Assembly: GCA_038735125.1 (NCBI GenBank) | Contig: JAVYNU010000005.1 | Coordinates: forward strand, 62,001 to 126,000 | DNA from: Ignisphaera sp. | GTDB lineage: Archaea > Thermoproteota > Thermoprotei_A > Sulfolobales > Ignisphaeraceae | Reading direction: 5' to 3' | Length of the DNA: 64,000 bases | Part shown: piece after piece, positions 27,085 to 34,051 of the stretch | Position numbering within the stretch: position 1 is the stretch's first letter | Layout: each line of letters begins with the position of its first letter | Notes under the pieces: model-generated | Seen by the model: the letters and a program-made list of their open reading frames with translations, nothing else | Database searches by the model: none | Told to the model about the DNA's origin: nothing | Position numbers and translations under genes: made by a program

Positions 27085-27732
27085 TTACACATTAGTTTTC
27101 GCACATCTCGAAATGAAATCCCCCTCTTTTATCTTTTTCACAGCCTGCTTATACCCCATTCCAAACGCCTCTCTATTTATTGGGCCGAGCCTTTCTTCAA
27201 CAACATCTTCAACCAGTGTAACTGGTATTATCTTCGATACATCCTCTATAGCCATGAAGGCTCCTAGCATAGCCATGTTAACAACGCGGCTATCATTCAG
27301 TTTTTCTACTATTTCCTCTACATTGATTAGAATAGAGTTTATTGGCAGCCTCTCCAGCACATTAACTATATCTTTTCTCGATGGAACATTCTCTATATAT
27401 GGTGGAGGTATATATATATCTGCGACCAATAGCCATCCACATCTCTTTAGATGCCTAACAGATCTCAGCGCTTCAATCATCTCTAAAGACACTACTATAT
27501 CTGCCGATGCCTGTGGGACTAGAGGTGCTTCAACATCTCCAATTCTAACAAAGAAGTCCACCATGCCCATTCTCTGAGACATTCCATGTGTTTCAGCTGT
27601 TATTATATTCAAACCTATTTTACTGCATGCAACACCTAGGATAGTGCCCATAGTGATTATTCCTTGTCCTCCAACGCCAGTAAAAACAACTTCTATCTTT
27701 ACCCTCTCTTTGCTATTGCTTGGAATGGGCAT
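27085..27732 (-). CDS. iorB: Indolepyruvate:ferredoxin oxidoreductase beta subunit
   Basis: About 215 residues. The gamma-type domain begins VVFTGVGGQGIITMGTILG, and THGMSQRMGMVDFFVRIGD is the family's conserved segment. With IorA it oxidises aryl-2-oxoacids to aryl-CoA with ferredoxin as acceptor. The ATG at 27732 gives a 34-base overlap with the end of iorA; the frame is open to an ATG at 27753. It is the last gene of paaK2-iorA-iorB. Confidence 0.92.
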   Translation of the reverse strand: MPIPSNSKERVKIEVVFTGVGGQGIITMGTILGVACSKIGLNIITAETHGMSQRMGMVDFFVRIGDVEAPLVPQASADIVVSLEMIEALRSVRHLKRCGWLLVADIYIPPPYIENVPSRKDIVNVLERLPINSILINVEEIVEKLNDSRVVNMAMLGAFMAIEDVSKIIPVTLVEDVVEERLGPINREAFGMGYKQAVKKIKEGDFISRCAKTNV

Positions 27733-29555
27733 ATCTGGGCGCATACGCCACATCCACTACAAAGCGATTCTATTATACGTGGTTTATTGCCTTCTCCGAT
27801 AACTATAGCTGGGCAAGCTAATATATTTGTACAAACGCTGCAACCAACACATCTGTTGCTATCAATAAAATATCTGTCTCTTGCCAAGCCCAGTCTTGTT
27901 GCTAGCAACGAGCAGACTCTTCTAGCAACCAAAACAGCTACGCCACCATCCATAGCAGCCTTGAGTCCAGTTTTAATGGACTCTATAGCTCTTCTAACAT
28001 CATATGGATCGAAAACATCCACATAGTCGGCCCCCATAGCCTTTGCAACCTCTTCTATCAATATCTTCCTACCTTTTCCTCCCATAGCCGTCAAGCCTGT
28101 TCCAGGATGGGGCTGGAACCCAGTCATGGCAGTAGTCTCATTATCTAGCACAAGTACAAGCATTGGTGCTCTGTTATAGACAGCATTTAGCAGGGGTGGC
28201 AACCCAGCGTGAAAGAATGTTGAATCTCCTAGAATTGCAACCACCGGTCTGTTCTTTACAGTATGCGAGAAGCCGTTTGCAAGACCTATGCTTCCACCCA
28301 TATTGGTTATTGTATCTTGTGCATTGAATGGGGGGTCGATGCCAAGACTATAACAACCTATATCACCACTATATATAGGGTCTACACCAAGCTCTCTAGC
28401 CGCCATTATCAAGGCATAGAACGTTGCTCTGTGGGGGCATCCAGGACATAGAATGGGTTTTCTAGGAGGAACATTGATAGGCACCTCAATTGGTTTTGGA
28501 GGACTCCAGCTTACACCAGCTATTTTTGCTATTGCCTCTGCAACTCTATCTATTGTTAGCTCTCCTCTTCTACCAAGATAGTCAGCTCCATGAACCTCTA
28601 CATCGATATGTAAATCGAATAGAATGGACTTTAGCTGCATTTCGACAACAGGATCGGTTTCTTCAACAACCAGAATCTTCTCAATGCCATTCACAGCCTT
28701 TTCAACTAGTTTTCTTGGCAGGGGTACTGGCGTGGATACTTTCAAAATCTTTGCTTTTACACCAACAATTTTGAGGGCGTCTTTAGCATACAGGTATCCA
28801 ATGCCAGAAGCTACAATAAGTATATTTGAGTTGCTATCATCGATTTTGTTGTATGGAAACTCTGCAAAGACATCCTCGATTTCTCTCCATCTCCTCAGAA
28901 CATCTATTTTCATCTTCCTTGCATGTGCCGGCACAACAGCCCATTTCTGTGGCTCCCTAGGGAAAGAACCTACCGTTCTAGGGGGTCTTAAGGGGCCTAG
29001 TCTGACCAGCCCCCTAGCGTGACTCACTCTAGTAACACTTCTAAGTATTATTGGATGGCCCAGCTTCTCAGAGTATTCCAGCCCAAGATATGTCAGATCC
29101 TTTGCCTCTTGGGGGTTGGCAGGCTCCAAAACCGGTATATAGGCATGTAGACCAGTCCATCTGTTGTCTTGCTCGTTTTGGCTACTATGCATATAGGGAT
29201 CATCGGCTGTAACAATTATGAAACCCGCCTTGACACCCGTATAAGCACTTGTCATCAGGGGGTCGGCAGCTACATTTAGACCAACATGCTTCATAGCTGT
29301 TAAGCTTGGTACACCACTCATTGCAGCAGCGTATGCCAATTCAAAAGCTGTTTTCTCGTTTACGCTCCACTCAACATATATCCCCAGATCGCTGGCAACA
29401 CTAGCTAAAGACTCTATAATTTCGCTTGACGGTGTTCCCGGATATGCTGCTGCAACGCCAATGCCATGCTCTATAGCTCCTCTAGCTATAGCCTCGTTAC
29501 CAAGTAGAAACGCTATTGAACCAGATTCTCCAAGAATAGTCTTTCTTTTTGGCAA
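27699..29555 (-). CDS. iorA: Indolepyruvate:ferredoxin oxidoreductase alpha subunit
   Basis: A 618-residue protein. The pyruvate-oxidoreductase N-terminal domain has GNEAIARGAIEHGIGVAAAYPGTPSSE. The thiamine-diphosphate domain has LCPGCPHRA, SGDIGCYSLG and GDSTFFHAGLPPLLNAVYN. The C-terminus has two ferredoxin motifs, CVGCSVCTNILACP and CSGCGVCAQICP; the first has an irregular last spacing, as known for IorA. It decarboxylates indolepyruvate and phenylpyruvate from aromatic amino acids to the aryl-CoA. It lies two bases after paaK2, so the three genes form one operon. Confidence 0.95.
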   Translation of the reverse strand: MPKRKTILGESGSIAFLLGNEAIARGAIEHGIGVAAAYPGTPSSEIIESLASVASDLGIYVEWSVNEKTAFELAYAAAMSGVPSLTAMKHVGLNVAADPLMTSAYTGVKAGFIIVTADDPYMHSSQNEQDNRWTGLHAYIPVLEPANPQEAKDLTYLGLEYSEKLGHPIILRSVTRVSHARGLVRLGPLRPPRTVGSFPREPQKWAVVPAHARKMKIDVLRRWREIEDVFAEFPYNKIDDSNSNILIVASGIGYLYAKDALKIVGVKAKILKVSTPVPLPRKLVEKAVNGIEKILVVEETDPVVEMQLKSILFDLHIDVEVHGADYLGRRGELTIDRVAEAIAKIAGVSWSPPKPIEVPINVPPRKPILCPGCPHRATFYALIMAARELGVDPIYSGDIGCYSLGIDPPFNAQDTITNMGGSIGLANGFSHTVKNRPVVAILGDSTFFHAGLPPLLNAVYNRAPMLVLVLDNETTAMTGFQPHPGTGLTAMGGKGRKILIEEVAKAMGADYVDVFDPYDVRRAIESIKTGLKAAMDGGVAVLVARRVCSLLATRLGLARDRYFIDSNRCVGCSVCTNILACPAIVIGEGNKPRIIESLCSGCGVCAQICPFQAIAKRG

Positions 29556-29557
29556 AG

Positions 29558-30865
29558 CTACAACGCCCTCTTATCAACAACTACCCTTGGCTTTCCATCG
29601 AATCTTGGCAGAGTCCCAGGGTCGACAACCTCAACCTTTGGCGTAACCAATATAACCTCCCTCAACTCATACTCAAGCTTTTTAGCCAAAGCAATTTTGT
29701 CGTTTTCGCCTAATTTTGTTTTCGACTCGACCAAAACAGTCATCCTGTCTAATGAATCAACTCTGTCTATAACAATCTGGTAGTATGGGGCTACAAGGGG
29801 CTCTCTGAGGATAACCTCCTCAACGGCAGATGGCCACACATTCACCCCATTTATTATGAACATGTCGTCTGTTCTTCCTTGTATTCTGTCTATTTTGATG
29901 TGTGTTCTTCCGCATTGGCATTTGTTTTCGTCTATTATTCTCGATATGTCTCTTGTTCTATATCTTATTAGTGGCATTGCATCTTTTGTTAGTGTTGTGA
30001 ATACTAGCTCCCCCTTCTCCTCAACATCCACAGGCTCACCAGTCTTCGGATCAACAACCTCAACAATAAAGTGATCCTCCCAAACATGAAGACCACTCTT
30101 ATACACACACTCTATCGCTACTCCAGGACCCCACAACTCGCTCAAGCCATACATATTGTATGCTTGCATATCCCATATCTTCTCAATTCTCCTCCTCATC
30201 TCCTCGCTCCACGGAGCAGCTCCGAAGACACCTTTCCTAACCCTAGTATCTCTAGCAGGGTCTACACCCATCTCAAAAGCAACCTCAGCCAACCTAATAG
30301 CATAGTTGGGAACACTTGTAATTGCTGTTACACCAAGATCCTTTATCAGCGTCACCTGTCTTTGTGTAAAACCTACACCAGCTGGTATAGCTGTTACACC
30401 AACTTTCAGAGCCCCATAGTGAAAACCGAAGCCACCTGTAAACATGTGGTAGTTATATGCAATTAGAAGGATATCGCCTTTAACTATATTGGTTGCAACA
30501 AGGCTTCTAGCCATAACCTCACTCCAATTCTCAATATCCTTCATAGTGTAAAGAGTTACTGTAGGCTTTCCAGTAGTACCACTACTAGCCCTAATCTCAG
30601 CCAAGCTGTCTAAGGGCACAACAGAAGCGCCGTATGGGTAGAGCTCCCTCAAATCATCTTTTGTTGTGTATGGCAGTTTTTTGATGTCTTCTAATGTTTT
30701 TATGTCTTCTGGTGTGATTCCCTTTTCTTTCATCTTTTTTCTGTAGAATTGGTTGTTGTTGTATACTCTGTAGACAACCTCTTTGAGTCTCTGAAGCTTT
30801 ATCTTATCAAGCTCATCCCTAGACAACAACTCCAAACTAGGGTTCCATACATTCACCTTCATCAT
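29558..30865 (-). CDS. Phenylacetate-CoA ligase family (copy 2)
   Basis: A 435-residue PaaK-family ligase with ASSGTTGKPT as P-loop, YGLSELWGPG, RYRTRDISRII and CQCGRTH. Starts ATG 30865 or 30862, with a ggtg site just upstream. The first gene of an operon with iorA and iorB, it interconverts aryl acids and aryl-CoA in the same pathway. Blocks at 29850-30094, 30217-30309 and 30657-30844 are identical in DNA to copy 1, while the stretch that shapes the acid pocket is only moderately similar. Confidence 0.92.
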   Translation of the reverse strand: MMKVNVWNPSLELLSRDELDKIKLQRLKEVVYRVYNNNQFYRKKMKEKGITPEDIKTLEDIKKLPYTTKDDLRELYPYGASVVPLDSLAEIRASSGTTGKPTVTLYTMKDIENWSEVMARSLVATNIVKGDILLIAYNYHMFTGGFGFHYGALKVGVTAIPAGVGFTQRQVTLIKDLGVTAITSVPNYAIRLAEVAFEMGVDPARDTRVRKGVFGAAPWSEEMRRRIEKIWDMQAYNMYGLSELWGPGVAIECVYKSGLHVWEDHFIVEVVDPKTGEPVDVEEKGELVFTTLTKDAMPLIRYRTRDISRIIDENKCQCGRTHIKIDRIQGRTDDMFIINGVNVWPSAVEEVILREPLVAPYYQIVIDRVDSLDRMTVLVESKTKLGENDKIALAKKLEYELREVILVTPKVEVVDPGTLPRFDGKPRVVVDKRAL

Positions 30866-31014
30866 CTACACCCTAGAACCATGTAGATGGGTTTACCACA
30901 CTCCATGAAGCTTTGAAGACTCTTTTTGATTACCTTTTTTCCACATTTTCCAAGCTCTTTTTCAAATGCATTTTCTATTGATACAATAGGCAACACCAAA
31001 ACAATTAAAGACAC
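30862..31014 (-). CDS. 50-residue small protein coupled to paaK2
   Basis: A GTG-to-TGA frame of 50 codons reads MSLIVLVLPIVSIENAF, then a basic middle (KELGKCGKKVIKKS), ending IYMVLGCR. Its stop shares ATGA with the paaK2 start. A TATA element (cttttaagc on the minus strand, 31038-31046) is centred 28 bases before the GTG, giving a leaderless start. No family is recognised. The control signals and overlap support translation, but it could be a leader peptide rather than a functional protein. Confidence 0.45.
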   Translation of the reverse strand: MSLIVLVLPIVSIENAFEKELGKCGKKVIKKSLQSFMECGKPIYMVLGCR

Positions 31015-31037
31015 CTCTACACACTTCAATGTCCTGG

Positions 31038-31046
31038 CTTAAAAGT
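31038..31046 (-). promoter_or_regulatory. TATA box of the paaK2-iorA-iorB operon
   Basis: cttttaagc read on the minus strand, centred 28 bases before the GTG at 31014. The rest of the gap to the ATPase gene (31047-31234) is AT-rich with no frame worth calling. Confidence 0.45.
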
Positions 31047-31234
31047 TTTTTTGTAGAATAAGCAGATCATGGAACATTTAAAAAGTTTAAACATGTTTAT
31101 TTTGTGAATTCTGTTGCTTTCCAATGTAACATTATCATAGCATCTAAGAAAGCAATTTCACACATTAATCATCTGTGATACACAATATATTCTATGAATC
31201 TAGTATCTGGTTGTTTATCGCATCATCGTATTGA

Positions 31235-32338
31235 CTAGAGGAGCTGGGCTGCTTTTCTTAGGATGGGATCTGATATTATGTATGAGTCGTTTTTCTTTTC
31301 GACTATAGATAGATCTATCAGTCTTTTCAGATGTTCGTAGAGGGTTCTATCATTTATTGTCCTGCCCTCTTCGATTTCTAGCAACCTTTTTATTTCGCTC
31401 CACCTTCTCTCTGCTGCGAGGATCTTTAGCAATGTCCTGTATCTGGTGCTTCTACTTGCGGACAGCAACTTCTCTAGCTCTTCTTTACCTATTTTAATAG
31501 CCTGCTCAAGAATCTTCTCGATGTTCTCTATACACGTACCTGGGTCTAGATAGCATGTGTAGCCAAATAGTGTTAGCCAACCTATAATGCCGTCGAGCTC
31601 TTCCACAGCTCTCTCAATAATGTTGCGAGGGATGTTTGTGCCTAGCTCGGAAAAGCCTTTTTCGAGGAAGTCAATGGACTCCTCTCTGGATAGTCTCCTC
31701 GTCTTAACCACGTGTATGTATCTTCCATAGAGAGGGGAGCTAGGATCTTCTATCCCCAGAAACCTGAATAGAACACCTATCTCCGATCCGGTTAAAACAA
31801 TTCTCAAGTTCCTGAGGTTGTCATATGCATATGCGAATAGCCTTGTAATTGGCATCCAAGTGATTTTGGAAAGCTCTTGAGCCTCATCAATGGCTATAAC
31901 AATTGGTTTCTTAAGATCCTTAGCTAGGTTATCAAGAGCTATTAACAGCTCCCCTATCTCAACCCTCTCACTTCTTCTCCAGTTAACCTCTACAGACAGA
32001 GTTGGCAAATCAATTGAAATTCCTCTAACATTCTTTAAAAACTCTACAACCCTCCTATACACACCACCGTATCTTCTCAGAAAATCTTCAATAGAATTCC
32101 TCAGGATATATGCAAAATCTCTGTATGTAGGCGCTGAATAGAATCTAGGGTCTATGTATATATAGGGATAGCCACACTCATTTAATGCAACTCTCAGAAG
32201 AGATGTTTTTCCAGATCTCCTAATGCCTACAACAACTGTTAGCGGATTCAACTCGATACTCTTAATCAGCTCTTTAAGCTCTTTATCAAAATCGTACAAG
32301 TCTCTCCTACTTGTCTTTGGCTGTAGATCGAATAGCAT
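31235..32338 (-). CDS. Archaeal AAA+ ATPase (PF01637 type) with C-terminal winged helix
   Basis: About 367 residues. Walker A is VGIRRSGKTSLLR, Walker B is IVIAIDEAQEL, followed by sensor region RIVLTGSEIGV. The C-terminal part (about residues 295-367) has the helix pattern of a winged-helix domain. This large archaeal family of STAND-like ATPases is often linked to mobile or defence genes; targets are mostly unknown. The ATG at 32338 is preferred to the GTG at 32350, which lies inside an operator-like tandem repeat. The gene stands alone, so autoregulation through its own winged helix is plausible. Confidence 0.88.
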   Translation of the reverse strand: MLFDLQPKTSRRDLYDFDKELKELIKSIELNPLTVVVGIRRSGKTSLLRVALNECGYPYIYIDPRFYSAPTYRDFAYILRNSIEDFLRRYGGVYRRVVEFLKNVRGISIDLPTLSVEVNWRRSERVEIGELLIALDNLAKDLKKPIVIAIDEAQELSKITWMPITRLFAYAYDNLRNLRIVLTGSEIGVLFRFLGIEDPSSPLYGRYIHVVKTRRLSREESIDFLEKGFSELGTNIPRNIIERAVEELDGIIGWLTLFGYTCYLDPGTCIENIEKILEQAIKIGKEELEKLLSASRSTRYRTLLKILAAERRWSEIKRLLEIEEGRTINDRTLYEHLKRLIDLSIVEKKNDSYIISDPILRKAAQLL

Positions 32339-32340
32339 CG

Positions 32341-32380
32341 CTTGTGGCACCCCAAGCTTACTTGTAGTACCCCAAGTTTA
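32341..32380 (-). promoter_or_regulatory. Tandem 20-bp operator-like repeat at the ATPase promoter
   Basis: Two adjacent 20-base units, 32341-32360 and 32361-32380, match at 17 of 20 positions. Each holds an inverted CTTG-N8-CAAG. The 20-base period is about two helical turns. On the minus strand the units overlap the TATA-like cttattaaac (about 32375-32384) and the expected transcript start near 32354, just before the ATG at 32338, so a bound protein would block transcription. Confidence 0.6.
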
Positions 32381-32483
32381 ATAAGTATTCGGTCAAAGCC
32401 CTGCTAGGCTAAGTATAGAGCTCTTGAACAGATGAGAATGTTTATCAATTGGATGCTAAGTTTATTAAACCCCCTCTTTCAAA

Positions 32484-33857
32484 ATGGTGGTAGTGCTTAG
32501 ACTCTGTGGGCAGACATTAATGTTATTTACAATCTCGCTTGCCATGATATCTCTGCCACTATTGATTGTCAGCATCTATCATACAGTACTTTCAAAAACT
32601 TCGAAAAGTCTTGTAGTTGGCGAACCAAGGTCTGGGGATAGGGAGCAAGGGTTTCTCTCGATTATAACCCCTATAAAGAATGAGCCAAGGGATATTGTTA
32701 GAGAATATGCTAAACACTTTCACCAGCTCCGTGAATCTATTGGAAATCTGTTTGAATGTATTGTGGTAGCCGACTACTCTGATAGCAGGGCATTCTACGG
32801 CGTTTTAGAGGATATGGTGATGTGGGACTCTATTTTTGTTGTGAGGAGGTTTAACGGTTTTGGCGGTAGAAATGGGGCTATAAATGATGGTATAAAATTC
32901 TCTATCGGAGGCACAGTCTCTGCTGTTGATGTTGATGGATATCCATCGAAAGAGGTTATAGAGTCTATGCTGAAATGCAAGGATGTTTGCATCTCTTGGT
33001 GGAGGGTCTGCGACAAGGGCTTGACCAGATCCTCTAGGACGATAGCCTTCTTAACAGAGTATGGAAGCTGGCTATACTACAAGAACAAGTTTTCGAAGGG
33101 ACTGTTTGTGTATCCCCTTGGCAGTGGCACAGCAATTAAAAGGGATATACTGGTTGACATAGGGCTCTACAGAACCGATGCAATACAAGATGATATTTGG
33201 CTTGGCACACAGCTTCTAGAAAAAGGTGTTATGCCGAGGCTCATAGAGCCTATGTGCGTTGGTGCCCCAAAAACCGTTGAGGCTTATCTAATCCAGCAGA
33301 GGAGGTGGGCCTATGGAACAACAGACGTTCTTAAAAGATTTGGCAAACACATTCTAAAGTCAAGGGCAAAACCTATTGTAAAGCTAGAGGCGCTGCTATA
33401 CATACTCCAACCAATAATAGCTATTTTACCGGCTATAGGATTCATCCTAGCCGGGATCTCACCACTTGTTGAGTATTCGAAGATATCCATCGCCGACTTT
33501 GCGCTTCTGGCGTTACTCCTAGCCTCTCTAGCCATGGAATCGATAAATGTATATAGATTCTACAAAGAATTTGGCGGCTATGACATGCCATATGTATCCG
33601 GAAGAGCCTCAGCACTAACAACAGTAACATCCATAGCTGTCATACCATATGTAATAGCCTCGCTAATCGGGGTCAGAATACCATATAGAGTTACCCCAAA
33701 ACAGGAGGGGGGATCAAAAAGCATAACAGTCATAGCCATTGCTATGATATTTGGTATTCTCACCATATTGGATGCCGTTAAGGGCTGTATACCAGCTCTC
33801 GTACTATCTATGATGCCGTTGGCTGCCTCGCTTTATATCATTGCAAGACTAGAGTAA
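32484..33857 (+). CDS. Membrane glycosyltransferase, GT2 family
   Basis: A 457-residue protein with one N-terminal membrane helix (about residues 10-32) and about four to six near the C-terminus. The GT2 catalytic core shows SIITPIKNEP, AVDVDGYPS (DxD-type metal site), DDIWLG (acceptor base) and QQRRWAYG (Q-x-x-R-W). This architecture matches processive glycan synthases and glycosyltransferases of the cellulose synthase type. The product is unknown; N-glycan or exopolysaccharide work is likely. The ATG is preceded by an AT-rich promoter-like stretch. Confidence 0.88.
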   Translation: MVVVLRLCGQTLMLFTISLAMISLPLLIVSIYHTVLSKTSKSLVVGEPRSGDREQGFLSIITPIKNEPRDIVREYAKHFHQLRESIGNLFECIVVADYSDSRAFYGVLEDMVMWDSIFVVRRFNGFGGRNGAINDGIKFSIGGTVSAVDVDGYPSKEVIESMLKCKDVCISWWRVCDKGLTRSSRTIAFLTEYGSWLYYKNKFSKGLFVYPLGSGTAIKRDILVDIGLYRTDAIQDDIWLGTQLLEKGVMPRLIEPMCVGAPKTVEAYLIQQRRWAYGTTDVLKRFGKHILKSRAKPIVKLEALLYILQPIIAILPAIGFILAGISPLVEYSKISIADFALLALLLASLAMESINVYRFYKEFGGYDMPYVSGRASALTTVTSIAVIPYVIASLIGVRIPYRVTPKQEGGSKSITVIAIAMIFGILTILDAVKGCIPALVLSMMPLAASLYIIARLE

Positions 33858-34051
33858 ACTATAGAACTGCTTTAACGAAGCATTTGTATAATTCTTTTTG
33901 GCACATTTTCATATAAGCAAATATCATGTTGCACAAAACAATAACAGTTGTCTGCTGATCGTGAAGCATGAAGATTTATATCCATCTGTTTTATTGGTAT
34001 CTTGAGTCTCTGCAAGGTATGCAAATGGGTTTGTCACCTTGGTGAGGAGCT

